Of a DNA stretch of 64,000 bases, positions 8,601-18,690 are shown piece by piece. Position numbers and translations under genes: made by a program. The stretch is from NCBI GenBank assembly GCA_947000775.1, contig CAMQGK010000650.1:4646001-4710000 (forward strand), written 5' to 3'. Source of the DNA: Pterois miles (taxonomy: Eukaryota > Chordata > Actinopteri > Perciformes > Scorpaenidae). Numbering within the stretch: the stretch's first letter is position 1; each line of letters opens with the position of its first letter. The notes under the pieces were generated by a model. It did not search any database. It was not told the origin of the DNA and saw only the letters and a program-made list of their open reading frames with translations.

Positions 8601-10726
8601 AATAATATCCTCCATATACAAAAACTAATAATAATAATATTAATATCATCCACATATAAAAAATAATATGCTCCATATATCATAAGGGATTATGTTCTTG
8701 TAGTACTTTTAGAATATTTTTCATATTTTTATTGTGATTTGTCCTTTTTACAACTATGCTCTTGCTATAATATTTCATAGTATCTTTCATATTTTTATTA
8801 CAATTTATCTTCTCTATATCTATGTTGTTTTTATAGGGAACAACGCAGTACTAGTTCTACCTCACCACCAGTACTTCTGGGAGATGGTCTACTAGGATAC
8901 TACAGATACTACAGTAGATAGAGTACTTCTGGGAGATGGTCGACTACAATACTACAGATACTACAGTAGATAGAGTACTTCTGGGAGATGGCCTACTAGA
9001 ATACTACAGATACTGCTGTAGGTACATTAGTACCTCTCCACCAGTACTTCAGGGAGATGGCCTACTGGAATACTACAGATACTGCTGTAGGTACTACAGT
9101 ACCTCTCCACCAGTACTTCTGGGAGATGGCCTACTAGAATACTACAGATACTGCTGTAGGTACTGCAGTACCTCTCCACCAGTACTTCTGGGAGATGGCC
9201 TACTAGAATACTACAGATACTGCTGTAGGTACTACAGTACCTCTCCACCAGTACTTCTGGGAGATGGCCTACTAGAATACTACAGATACTGCTGTAGGTA
9301 CTACAGTACCTCTCCACCAGTACTTCTGGGAGATGGTCTACTAGAATACTACAGATACTGCTGTAGATACTACAGTACCTCTCCACCAGTACTTCTGGGA
9401 GATGGCCTACTAGAATACTACAGATACTGCTGTAGGTACTACAGTACCTCTCCACCAGTACTTCTGGGAGATGGTCTACTAGAATACTACAGATACTGCT
9501 GTAGGTACTACAGTACCTCTCCACCAGTACTTCTGGGAGATGGTCTACTAGAATACTACAGATACTGCTGTAGGTACTACAGTACCTCTCCACCAGTACT
9601 TCTGGGAGATGGCCTACTAGAATACTACAGATACTGCTGTAGGTACTACAGTACCTCTCCACCAGTACTTCTGGGAGATGGCCTACTAGAATACTACAGA
9701 TACTGCTGTAGGTACTACAGTACCTCTCCACCAGTACTTCTGGGAGATGGCCTACTAGAATACTACAGATACTGCTGTAGGTACTACAGTACCTCTCCAC
9801 CAGTACTTCTGGGAGATGGCCTACTAGAATACTACAGATACTGCTGTAGGTACTGCAGTACCTCTCCACCAGTACTTCTGGGAGATGGTCTACTAGAATA
9901 CTACAGATACTGCTGTAGGTACTACAGTACCTCTCCACCAGTACTTCTGGGAGATGGCCTACTAGAATACTACAGATACTGCTGTAGGTACTACAGTACC
10001 TCTCCACCAGTACTTCTGGGAGATGGCCTACTAGAATACTACAGATACTGCTGTAGGTACTACAGTACCTCTCCACCAGTACTTCTGGGAGATGGCCTAC
10101 TAGAATACTACAGATACTGCTGTAGGTACTGCAGTACCTCTCCACCAGTACTTCTGGGAGATGGCCTACTAGAATACTACAGATACTGCTGTAGGTACTA
10201 CAGTACCTCTCCACCAGTACTTCTGGGAGATGGCCTACTAGAATACTACAGATACTGCTGTAGGTACTACAGTACCTCTCCACCAGTACTTCTGGGAGAT
10301 GGCCTACTAGAATACTACAGATACTGCTGTAGGTACTACAGTACCTCTCCACCAGTACTTCTGGGAGATGGCCTACTAGAATACTACAGATACTGCTGTA
10401 GGTACTGCAGTACCTCTCCACCAGTACTTCTGGGAGATGGAGTCCCAGGTGAGCTGCTGGTTGAGGTGCTCCCCTCCCTCGGTGATGATGTGCGCCGCGG
10501 AGATGAGCTCCTTCCTCCGGCCGTCCTGCAGCACCACCTCCAGCTCCGTGAAGTCGTTCTGGCCCTTCAGCCGCCGCTGGTAGAACAACGTCCCGTCCCG
10601 GACCACGTAGCAGGTCGCCGCTTTGCGTATTTTCCTCTTGGTGTTTCCGGGCGTCCCCGGTGCGTACGGCTCCCGTTCGTCGGTCAGATACCGAATGATG
10701 GCCAAGTAGCTTTCTTCACTCGACAT
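2070..10726 (-). CDS. zbtb11: Zinc finger and BTB domain-containing protein 11 (ten coding exons)
   Basis: Nuclear BTB/C2H2 zinc-finger transcription regulator. I placed ten coding exons on GT-AG boundaries with consistent phase: 10726-10414, 7896-7646, 7569-7338, 7262-6265, 6184-5870, 5792-5378, 4304-4187, 4092-3934, 3850-3675, 2611-2070 (3519 nt, about 1172 residues; human ZBTB11 is about 1053). Domains in order: integrase-like HHCC finger (H79, H87, C117, C120), acidic run near 160, BTB domain about 200-315, low-complexity acidic linker with AT-hook-like RGRP motifs at the end of exon 4 and start of exon 5, then 12 C2H2 fingers in exons 5-10 and a conserved C-terminal tail. The start MSSEESY matches the vertebrate family N-terminus as I remember it. 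In zebrafish the HHCC motif is reported to be needed for neutrophil development. The reading frame shows no breaks. Identity rests on collinear similarity over nearly the whole protein; exon edges are inferred from sequence, not transcripts. Confidence 0.97.
2673..3640 (+). mobile_element. MITE family R1, copy a, split by a SINE (fills zbtb11 intron 9)
   Basis: Bounded by imperfect terminal inverted repeats (GGCTGTCAG at 2673, CTGACAGCC at 3631-3639). The interior (about 2755-3142 and 3549-3610) recurs near 28.0-28.8, 39.0-39.6, 40.3-40.5, 43.75-43.9 (reverse) and 63.9 kb (reverse), which shows it is a dispersed family. The family is not identified; the ends are hAT-like in style. It makes up nearly all of zbtb11 intron 9 (2612-3674). 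Confidence 0.7.
3155..3536 (+). mobile_element. tRNA-derived SINE (GGAT-type tail), intact with TSD
   Basis: The tRNA-like head GTGGTGCAGTGGTTAGCACT includes a B-box GGTTCGATTCC. A body common in fish genomes follows (TGCATGTTCTCCCCGTG, CTCCCACCGTCCAAAGACATG), then GACCTGTCCAGGTGAACCCC and a (GGAT)n tail. Flanked by a perfect 12-bp target-site duplication, AATATTTACATA (3143-3154 and 3537-3548), inside R1 copy a. I recognise the type but not a firm database name. Confidence 0.85.
3675..3850 (-). CDS. zbtb11: zbtb11 coding exon 9 (fingers 9-10)
   Basis: Encodes CNVCGKEFFEKALFRRH with the elongated KKATH spacing typical of this family, then CEQCGRKFTQLREYRRH. The donor is CAGG|GTGAGA; residues read beyond it are intronic. 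Confidence 0.95.
3934..4092 (-). CDS. zbtb11: zbtb11 coding exon 8 (fingers 7-8)
   Basis: Lies between CTGCAG and AA|GTAAGT. It encodes CDKRFYEAKDLQQHMNKH (most of finger 7) and finger 8 with the distinctive KCYSWKKDWYSH motif of ZBTB11, ending at SVAEPY. Confidence 0.94.
4187..4304 (-). CDS. zbtb11: zbtb11 coding exon 7 (finger 6)
   Basis: A short exon found by translating between AACAG|GTGAAT and CTCA|GTGAGT. It encodes ESKYLCNTCGATFHRASA and the rest of finger 6, then the start of finger 7. Phases 1 and 2 fit its neighbours. Confidence 0.92.
4305..5377. other. zbtb11 intron 6, AT-rich degenerate repeat
   Basis: About 4330-4990 is AT-rich with recurring phrases such as ACTCAGAAATTCTGAGATTA and repeated AAATTTAC, resembling the common fish low-complexity family seen again at 63.0-63.3 kb. 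No coding sequence. Confidence 0.5.
5378..5792 (-). CDS. zbtb11: zbtb11 coding exon 6 (fingers 2-5)
   Basis: The acceptor is CGTAG|CTG. It completes finger 2 (LCSKEFQYAASLRAH), has a linker, then fingers 3 to 5 (CDICGKTLPKLYSLRIH and following) up to SIHTG. The donor is ACAG|GTCAGG. Confidence 0.94.
5870..6184 (-). CDS. zbtb11: zbtb11 coding exon 5 (second AT-hook-like motif, finger 1)
   Basis: Opens with SRTGKRGRPPKQ, a second AT-hook-like motif, and ends within finger 2 after YKCS at GTAAGT. It contains the full first C2H2 finger (CSECGMSYQRRYSLIMH). Confidence 0.94.
6265..7262 (-). CDS. zbtb11: zbtb11 coding exon 4 (BTB second half, acidic linker, AT-hook)
   Basis: Begins GFTKVSFLPLLDFAYTSV, the second half of the BTB fold. 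A long weakly conserved linker follows, with an internally repeated DTVTLI-type motif, an AT-hook-like KRKRGRPAK, and the conserved RLRQRSIAEGGYARLH segment. The donor is AAG|GTAGAT. It is the largest exon (998 nt). Confidence 0.95.
7338..7569 (-). CDS. zbtb11: zbtb11 coding exon 3 (BTB domain, first half)
   Basis: Starts after CCCTGCAG and ends at TCCG|GTGAGA. It holds the BTB core RLSNQFCDITLLIEGEE and HEAVVDLSG. The open frame runs on past the donor into the short intron, so the apparent extra residues after VVDLSG are intronic. Confidence 0.95.
7646..7896 (-). CDS. zbtb11: zbtb11 coding exon 2 (HHCC cysteines, acidic run)
   Basis: Encodes about residues 105-188. It supplies the CAHC cysteine pair that completes the HHCC finger, then a Glu/Asp-rich run, and ends in KHELVF before GTATGT. 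The acceptor is CCTCAG|GTATCC. Confidence 0.95.
8101..8440 (-). mobile_element. AFC-type tRNA-derived SINE in zbtb11 intron 1
   Basis: On the minus strand a tRNA-like head (AGTAGCTCAGTCTGTAGGG, B-box GGTTCAAGTCC) leads into a conserved body (AACTGGTAGCTGGAGAGGTG, CCTGAGCAAGGCACCAAACC) and a LINE-like tail (AAATTGAATTTCCCC, GGGACTAATAAAGG, CTTCTT). The structure matches the AFC-type SINE of percomorph fish as I remember it. Four other copies lie in this window. Confidence 0.85.
8541..8700. repeat. AT-rich degenerate tandem (ATATCCTCCA with ATAATAAT)
   Basis: Four or more loose repeats of ATATCCTCCACATATA or TCCATATA separated by ATAATA runs, between the SINE and the 69-bp array in zbtb11 intron 1. 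Confidence 0.4.
8858..10413 (-). repeat. 69-bp minisatellite in zbtb11 intron 1, derived from the exon 1 end and its splice donor
   Basis: Twenty full 69-bp units in exact register (unit mark at 9032, 9101, 9170 ... 10412; 20 x 69 = 1380 bp), preceded by about three shorter or degenerate units near 8858-9031. Each full unit, read on the zbtb11 strand, carries the last 27 nt of coding exon 1 (CCATCTCCCAGAAGTACTGG, then TGGAGAG) followed by the donor GTACTG and 36 more intronic bases. The unit length is divisible by three and spans stay open on both strands, which explains the apparent 598- and 464-residue reading frames here; these are not genes. Units differ at only a few positions. Confidence 0.95.
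10414..10726 (-). CDS. zbtb11: zbtb11 coding exon 1 (HHCC finger, first half)
   Basis: Encodes residues 1-104 plus one base. It carries the two histidines of the HHCC finger and ends in KYWWR followed by G|GTACTG, a usable but not strong donor. The last 27 nt and the donor are copied about 20 times in the array immediately downstream. Phase 1 joins exon 2 to give the conserved glycine of WWRGIL. Confidence 0.95.
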
Positions 10727-10990
10727 GTCTGAGCCGACCCGCGCTCTGCCCGCTCCTCTACGGCTGCGTGTGGACGAGGACGGCCCCGCTCCGGCTTCTG
10801 GGTGACGGATATCTATTTTAAACGGGGCTCAGAGAGACGATAACGGGAAACAGAGCCGCCAACAACAACATTTCTATTTGTTTCCTAAGGTGGAACTGCA
10901 GTTCGTTACCGTCAGGGTAGACTTGCCCGAACAGACAAAATGGCTGCTGCACAACCGGAACTTGCGTCAGCAGTGGCGGAAGCACGTAGT
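10727..10990 (-). promoter_or_regulatory. zbtb11 5' UTR and proximal promoter region
   Basis: CpG-rich sequence directly upstream of the zbtb11 start codon. An AAAATGGCTGC motif at about 10937 (plus strand) resembles a YY1 site, and CCGGAA at about 10955 resembles an ETS core. Start site not determined. TATA is not evident. Confidence 0.5.
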
Positions 10991-12199
10991 TAACGTGACC
11001 CACCACGAGAGGACGCGGCGGACAAACTTATAGGGAACAACACGGAGGGAGCGGTGTCACGAGCGGCTTTATTTTTACTTTATATTTAATTATATCTACA
11101 TTTCATTAGCATCATTATATTATGCGTTTGTTTATTTATTTTATTTTATTTTTTATATCTTAATTCAATTCTCATTATTAGAGTTTGTGTTTGTTTATTT
11201 TTATTTATATCTTAATCTATCTTAGTCTATGTGTCATTATTAGATTTAGTTTAGTTTTATTTTCATATATTTACATATATTTTATTAGATATAGAATATT
11301 TTCAATGTTTATTTTTGTATTGATTTCTTAATTGCCATTATTAGATTATTTTAGTATATGTCTTCAATTTTTATTTTCATTTATTTATTAATTTAAAAAA
11401 AACGAAGACCCCAAACTTATAAAGCACCAGACCTATTCAGTGTGATTTCATGTAGTCAGATGGAAATGTTCAACACACACAGTCCAGGCACAGTGGTGGA
11501 AAGGTGATCTTTAATATTCAGCCCAGCTAGAAGTCTCAGGAGGACTAAAGACCAGAGCTGAGAAACTGGTACCATAAATCAGCATTACCAGATTACAATA
11601 ATAACTGTATTTGTAGGATCATCAAGTAAAAATCCTATTAGATGAGGGACCCTGGAACTAAATCTCACCAAACGGGGGTTCATCATCAAATTTAGTGACT
11701 TTAGTGCTTGATGTGACTTAATGCATACTGATCAGAAAGTGGGAACAGACGTTTTGATCCTTCACCCAAGTCAGGAAGGTTTTATTAGTCCCATGGTGCA
11801 ACAACAAGAGGCTTCAGTAAAAAAACAGGCTCAAATAAATAAGCATATAAATAATAAAGATATAGTAAGTAAGTAAACAGTAAAAAAAAATACAAACATA
11901 TTTACTGGGACAATCAAATCTCACAAGAAAACAAAAGCCTCTTGAATGATAAAACACTCCTTTATAAATGGCTCTTTGAAGGGGTGTTTCAATGAAACTA
12001 ATCCAAATAAAAATCAAAACCTGCAGGTGTTAAGTTATCATTAAGAAACACAAACTCTTTAAACCCGTTTCACAAACACAGGTGTAATTAATGACATTAA
12101 TTATGATCCGCTGAGGTGGGCCAGGACTCTAGTACAGAACAGTGTTTGCAGTGTTAGTATGGGTTTACCATAATATTACCCAGGTTTACCCTGATGTAA
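10991..12199. other. Intergenic AT-rich region upstream of zbtb11
   Basis: About 11060-11400 is very T-rich with TTTATTTATTTT runs. The remainder has no open frame that resembles a known protein. TTTTATTAGTCCCATGGTGC near 11780 may be the tail of an old interspersed repeat. Confidence 0.4.
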
Positions 12200-12420
12200 C
12201 ATTTACATCGAATGATGATACGAACCCCCAAAAGCCTTCACTCAGATTCTCCTTTTCACCGTCCAGGTTCAAATCCAAGGATGATGGAAAACTTTCCATT
12301 GTTGGCCTGCAGCTGTGGAGCAGTTTACCTCTCACTGTCATGTTTTCCGTCACCGTCGGCATTTTTAATCTTGTCTCGAGATCTACTGTTTTCAGTCTAC
12401 TCAGACGTTTGCTGTTTTAA
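12200..12420 (+). pseudogene. Possible LINE reverse-transcriptase C-terminal remnant
   Basis: The frame from about 12230 reads PKSLHSDSPF in one frame and LSIVGLQLWSSLPLTV in another. The second resembles the KLWNSLP segment near the C-terminus of non-LTR retrotransposon ORF2 proteins, followed by a short segment similar to FKxxLKTxLF. Too short to assign a clade, and no catalytic motif is present. Confidence 0.4.
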
Positions 12421-13029
12421 AGAGTGCATTACTGAACAAAGTTGGCATTATTTGATTGGCATACTTTCTTTTTCAAATCATCAAACTCATGCATAAAATG
12501 AGACTAAAATGAGGTTTTGATTCATTTCCTGTATGAAAGTAGTTGAAAAACAGCCCTCAGATACATTATAGGGGAACAGACCACGTGTTTTCTTAGAAAA
12601 ACGTAAAGTCAGCTCTTCAGCATTAATATTTAGCCTTGAGGAGATCAGACTAGTTTTATAATCAGCTGACAACAATAATGTTGATAAGCTGAGCTCCTCA
12701 ATGTGGGAGATGAATCATTTATATCTGTGTCTACTGTACAAAACACTTCAGTTGTGGGACCAGCATCACGTATCACCTCCCGTCTGCAGATACAAGTCTG
12801 TCCAACAAAGACAAATTACAGTTTGATAAGGACAGATAATCAGAAAGTCTTTAAATTGAAGAAGCTGCAGTGAAAAGCTGACTTTGTACCATAAATCAGC
12901 GCTGACAGATGATATGATAATTTGTCCTCTGTGTGATGTATGATCAATGATGCCCCAAAGTGCCATAATTTACTTACAATTAGTAGTTGTTTTTAGGTCT
13001 GACAGTGAAGCCAATGCTGAAGTGTGATG

Positions 13030-13900
13030 GATGTAATGTATTTACACCAATAAGTCCAGTTATCTCGACGCAGACATGACAGTTTGTGAAACAGTCACAA
13101 AACTTGATCTATTTAACTTGTGTTCATAGACACAAACAACTTAGTTAGGTTTAGGTAAAGATGGTGGTTTGGGTTAAAATAATCCAGAAGAGCTGGAAAT
13201 GAAGTACCGTACAGTAACCACCTTGTGAGACTTGTGGACCAACAACCTGTCCCAGTCTGAACCATTCAAGGACAATGCTTAACCTTAACCGTCTCACCAG
13301 ACTTTCACAATTTGCGTGTAATCTTCTAGAAACAGCCTTTCCTCTGAAAGTCCAGCAACACGTGACGCAAGTGTCAATTTCCACTCCAGCCTTTTCAAAA
13401 TAAAACTACTTAGTTTAGGAAAAGAAGGTGGTTTGAGTTAAAATGACTCCAGAAGTTACGAGACAAATAAATCAACTTTGACTTCTGGTTTCAGACAGTA
13501 ACTTTATTTGTGCATGAATTCACCTTTTGTGACACAGAACGACTTTCAGCAACATATTTTTTAAGTGTTTTCCTACAAATGTCCAGCGACATGTGACGTA
13601 CGAGTCGATTTCTGCTGCAGTCTTTGGAAAGTACTTAGAGCTACTTCGTAGGTTTAGGAAAATATGGCAGTTTGGGACAACGTTGACTTCTGGTTTCAGA
13701 CAGGACATGAACAGAGGTCTCCTGGTGGCAGTCTGGTGTTTTTAGACCCCCCCCATCCACCCAGACCTCCTCCCTACATGACGTTCACTGCTGTCTATCC
13801 GGGTTCATCATTATGTGGTAAAGTGATTTTGTGCTGACGGTCACAAAAAAGTGAAATTCTTGTCTATGAACATGAATCAAGACATTAAATTTTTCATTAA
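13030..13900 (+). mobile_element. Dispersed repeat family R3 (tandem or composite copies)
   Basis: Two or three related blocks contain TTAGGTTTAGG, GGTGGTTTGGGTTAAAAT, CCAGCAACACGTGACG and GACTTCTGGTTTCAGACAG. The same phrases occur at 26500-26800, in part at 21780-21935 with 22318-22345, and in reverse at 61285-61450, so it is an interspersed family. No coding capacity is visible and the class is unknown. Confidence 0.6.
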
Positions 13901-15280
13901 CTGCTGTGAGACTGAGCTGTTTATTTCTTTAATCAGTTTCTGGCTGATATAAACAGGCTTCCATCGTGCAGTCATGTCATTTATTTTTGTAGGCTGATGG
14001 AGGCGAACTTCCTTCCACCGTCACGGCTACGTCAGTTTGCTGTGACAAACAAAACCACTGTTGGGAGATTTGGGTGTCCTATAAATATAAATATCTTCAT
14101 TAAATTACACATCCATGCCTATTTGGTCTCTATGGTACGGTGTGATAGTTTAACATTTGCCATCTGTCATGAAGTCACTTTAAGGAAACAGGCCCTTCAA
14201 GCAGCTCAGAAACCTTCGCTGTCAGTTTCAAGTAGTTTTTTTTATCCCCCACAACAAAGCGATGGGAGTGTGAAGAGCTTGTTGAACCATCAGTACGTCA
14301 CACATGACAGTTTAAATGCTGCTGCTCTGAATGGCTCTGACTGGGGGGGTTACCCTCATCCAGCGTCACATACCAGCGCTGACATCAAACACGGGTCCCT
14401 GATGAGTCTGCTGAGTCTACTGCTGCATTCCAGCATCACAGTTACACGCCGGGCCGAGGGCACATCGCAGCCACAGCTCAAAATAAAGTCGCGTATTTGT
14501 TACTGCTGGGGGTGAAATATTTACTCACTGTTTCCTGGTAATGAAACTAAATATTCTGGGAGCTCTGCAAAATGTGGAAATAGCCACTCCAGAGAGAAAC
14601 ACTCTGTCAACAGGTCTTTTCAGCAGCAGACATCTTGACTTGTTAGAGCAGGAAAAGCACAGGTGTTTCTAATCACAGTAACGAGGGCTCTTCAGTTTAA
14701 GAGTCCCAGTGAGAGACAGCGAGTCAGCAACAACACAGGACCCTGAAATCAAGTTACATGAATTCAGCCATCGTGAATTTCATTATTTACGCCAGTGCTT
14801 TTCCCACAGAGAGGGAAACTGTCTCCTGTCATAAAGGCCTGTTGTCTCAGGCGGCATCCACACTAGTTTTTGTTTTAAAATGAAAACAATGAGCGTTTTA
14901 TGCCTGTTTCAGAACTGAACACTGAAAATGCATATCACATAACCATTCACGTATACTGGGCATGCACACGCTGGTGTAAACACGACGCAGACTTCAACTG
15001 CACAGCAGCTGCTAACAGACAAGGTCAGCAGCGCCTGGAGCTCGTTATCCACGACGAAGCTGGAGGTCGAGGCTGTCGTTCGTTTTCTTCTGGAAAAGGT
15101 TTACGTGTGTGACCAATCAGGGACGGACACGTCAGCAGCGACTCTGACGACTCTGGTTTAGGGTCTAGAAAACACCGGACTAGTGGGGACGCTCGGCATA
15201 AACAAAACCAAAGTTATTGGTTTTAAAAGGAAAACGTATTAGCGTGGATGTAGCTTCACTTCTGGTTGCAAAAAAACAAA
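13901..15280. other. Intergenic, no recognised content
   Basis: Unique-looking sequence. The 172-residue frame at 13997-14515 has no domain or composition that I recognise as coding. Confidence 0.4.
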
Positions 15281-15284
15281 ACGT

Positions 15285-15602
15285 GATGGATAAACACCGA
15301 GATGGGGACGACCAAAACCATGATAGGGACAGCCAAAAACTGAGATGGACATGGCCCAGAACCATGATGGGGATGGTTAAAAACAGAGACAGGGACAACC
15401 AAAAACCATGATGGGGGACGACCAAAAACTGAGCTAGAACTGAGCCAAAGACCATGATGGTGACAGCTAAAAACAGAGATGGTGATGGCTCAAAACCACG
15501 ATGGGGACGGCCAAAAACCAAGATGGACATGGTCCAAAACCACGATGGGGACGGCCAAAAACCAAGATGGACATGGTCCAAAACCAAGATGGGGACGGCG
15601 AA
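15285..15602. repeat. 22-bp minisatellite (44-bp higher-order unit)
   Basis: Repeats of GATGGGGACGGCCAAAAACC and GATGGACATGGTCCAAAACC alternate, with an exact 44-bp step between 15521 and 15565. About 14 units. Frames on both strands stay open through it and are not genes. Confidence 0.85.
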
Positions 15603-15973
15603 ACGCTCTCTTTTCACTCTGCACTCATACAAAGACAAATCAGGTGTTGGACTTTCAGATCATTTCAGGTCTTTTGTTGTCCTCGTCTTGTTTAACTGGC
15701 CACATAGAGCTGATTTAGTTTATCTGGTCCCTCCCTCCATGAGGTGGTTTAATATGTTAATTGTGAGTTGCCGTTGGCTGCAGCTTCTCATCATGTGTTA
15801 GTCAGTGTTTACATGAACGCTGCCTGGCAAACAGCTCGTTTTCATCCTGTCAGTTCAGATTAATCCACGGACATGTTGTCATTTCCTCCTTTAAGATATT
15901 TGCTCAACTGTTCACTTCCTACCCTCTGGAGCGAAGCCTGTTGTTTGGTTGAAAGCAGGTTTTCTGGCATTGA

Positions 15974-15978
<5 letters not shown>

Positions 15979-16020
<42 letters not shown>
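15979..16020. repeat. (CA)n microsatellite
   Basis: About 21 uninterrupted CA dinucleotides. Confidence 0.97.
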
Positions 16021-16024
<4 letters not shown>

Positions 16025-16544
16025 ATTTCAGTTAATCGGTGTGATCAGACCTCCTCAGGACTGTGAGCAGAGGTCTAATCAGCCACAATCACTGAAAACA
16101 CCTGTGTGTGTTCGGGGCTTTAAAGAAATGTGTTTATTTGCTTTCTTTTACTTAGTTGAGAAGACTGATCCCCGTCTCATGTCTTGTGTAATACATTTAT
16201 TTACTGTTTGGTCAAGAGGTGGATGAGGAGACTGATAATGCAAAAACAAACCGGGTTGGTAAAAATACTGATTTTAAAACATGTTTGACTACGACTGAAA
16301 ACTTAAAACACTTAAACATTTTTAGATTATTTAGACATTTTAAATGTATTCCAGTTGTGTTTTTTTATTCACCTTTTCATTTCCTTACATTTTATCTGTT
16401 GTATCATTTATTTTATTTTTATACTGTGAAATATATTAAATGATTTTTTTGATAAAACCTCTGAACATGTTTATGTAACTACTGTATTAAACTTTCTACA
16501 TGAAGTGTAGAAGAAGAAATTACAGACGCGCCTTCCTAAGATTT

Positions 16545-16880
16545 TCGGGGGCGGAGTGCTAGCTGTAGGGAGTTGGCTTGGGAACCGGAGGGTCACCGGT
16601 TCAAGTCCCGACATGGACCAAGAACTGAGTGTGAACTGGTAGCTGGAGAGGTGCCAGTTTCCTCTTGGGCACTGCCGAGGTGCCCCTGAGCAAGGCACCA
16701 AACCCCCAACTGCTCGGGGCGCTTGTCAGGAGCAGCCCCCTCACTCTGACATCTCTCCATTGACGCATGTATGTGTGTTTCAGGTCTGCATGTACCGTGT
16801 ATAAGTTAATAAACAGAGTGTAAAAATTGAATTTCCCCTCGCGGGACTAATAAAGGCTGATCTTCTTCTTCTTCTTCTTC
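16545..16880 (+). mobile_element. AFC-type SINE
   Basis: Head near 16545 (GCTGTAGGGAGTTGGCTTGG, B-box GGTTCAAGTCC), conserved body, LINE-like tail TTGAATTTCCCC and GGGACTAATAAAGG, ending in (CTT)n. Same family as the copy at 8101-8440. The A-box is slightly degraded (GTGCTAGCTG). Confidence 0.85.
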
Positions 16881-18690
16881 TAACTCAGCCAGCACTAGGG
16901 TGAGTTAGTAACTGCGATGCGACGGTACCTGACGCCACCGGGCTTCGCTCCTACACAGCTCCCCCCCCTCATAAGATAAGATAAGATGAACCTTTATTAT
17001 CTTATGAGGGGGAGGAGCTGTGTTCATCCAAATATGGTCATTTCTGGCTGTGAGGAAACAAGATGGCGACAGCCAAAAAGCCAAACGCAGAACAACATCC
17101 CACAAACCAAAGAGTGACGTTACGGTGATTCATCCACTTCTTATGTACAGTTTATGGGTTAAACCATTGAGACCTGAGGGGCCGCCTCCAAAAACTCTAA
17201 AACCAGAGTCGTTTCTGAAAACAACCTCCTAAAATGTGAGCATTTCTAAAAAACTCTACAAAACCTCCTTTATTAAACCTTTATTCCTCAGCCTCTGTAG
17301 CAGAAACATGAAATCAAAAACATTTGACAGCTGAGACTTTTGGGTTTGAGGAGAACTTACTGGCTTTTTTAAAATTACTAAACAACAAAAATAAAAAAAT
17401 GAATCCATGTGTTCGTGTTGTACTAAGTTAATCCTTATTTTAAGTCCAGACGTGATGTTTTCTGCTGAAATGCGTCCTCCTGACACTGTGTGGTGTTTCT
17501 ACACCTTCCTGTGAAACCAGGTTGGGTTTGTTTAATCTGCACAACTGAAGTGTTAATGTGTTAGTTAGTGAGCTTTAGAGGTTTTTACCCATTTGCACTT
17601 TTTTATGATAAACTATAAGTCAGACTTGCCAACCATGAGACCTTTATTTATGTTTCCGCATTTTGGTGATATTAATATCATGAAAATAAAAATCATAAGC
17701 ACACTGCAACAGCATTTTCATCTTAAATATTTTAATTAAACTTTTAATTCTCAGGAGGGAACACAGAATGATTCACCTGTCTGGTGTGAATTTGATTGAA
17801 TCTCTGTTATCTAGACAGCGGCAGCAACACACACCTTGGTGGTTTTTAGCTTTGGACGCTGTGTGTTGTGATGTGGAGGTGAGATAATGAAAAGGGGAAA
17901 AAGGTGTGAAAATCAGGAGAAATTTGGGAGGATTGTGATCCCGGGCTGGGAAAATCAGGAGGGCTGCTAAGTATCAGCTCTCTGACTGCTGCTTCATGTT
18001 CAGTTGAGTGGTATCAATCTTCTCCTTATTATGAAATATCTCCTATAATGTTGGATTATTCCTGTGATGGTAACGAAACCAGCGTTTTCAGTATGTCGCC
18101 CCATGTGATCACACTGATGATGTGGAACCAGCCCATCGGCCTGCCCTATATAAACCTCCTCCTGCTCCTCACAGGAGCTGCTACTCATCCCTGCCATGTA
18201 ATCGGTGTTATATATCTTTATGGGCCCCATTCATTATCAGCTTTGTCGCCCTCACAGTGAATGACAGCGGTTTATATGCTCTCTTCCTACAGTGGTCCAT
18301 TCTAGTCTCTCGGCGCTCGTCGAACTGGACGGGTCGTTCTGGACGGGTCTTCTGGACGGGGTTCAGATCTGCCCCCTGAATGCACCAGGTTCTTCTTTGG
18401 TCCAGGTTACACCCTTCCACCAAGCTTCATGACCATCAGGCAGAAAGGAAGACACAATAATTATCGTTGTAATGTCATAAATCATAACAATATGTCCACG
18501 CCTTAAACTGAGATCTTCTGTGAGCAGACAGACACCTTCAGTAGAAGACCAAACATTAACGTGTCCCGCATGGTTTACATTAAACTGCAACATTAATGTG
18601 GAGGGTTGATCATATTTTTGTGTTTATTTTGATTTAACCTATTTTTCAGTGTTTTAAGTTATTGTTGGGTTAATAAATCAAACTGTTTTT
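16881..18690. other. Intergenic, no recognised content
   Basis: A short inverted repeat near 16965-17020 (CCCCCCTCATAAGATAAG against CTTATGAGGGGGAGGAG) is the only structure I see. No coding sequence recognised. Confidence 0.4.

Noticed and set aside
8936..10732. 598-residue plus-strand and 464-residue minus-strand open frames
   Set aside because: Both are produced by the 69-bp repeat, whose length is a multiple of three. The plus-strand frame continues antisense through zbtb11 exon 1. No family resemblance beyond the repeat.
13997..14515. 172-residue plus-strand frame
   Set aside because: No domain, no splice context and no recognisable similarity; consistent with chance.
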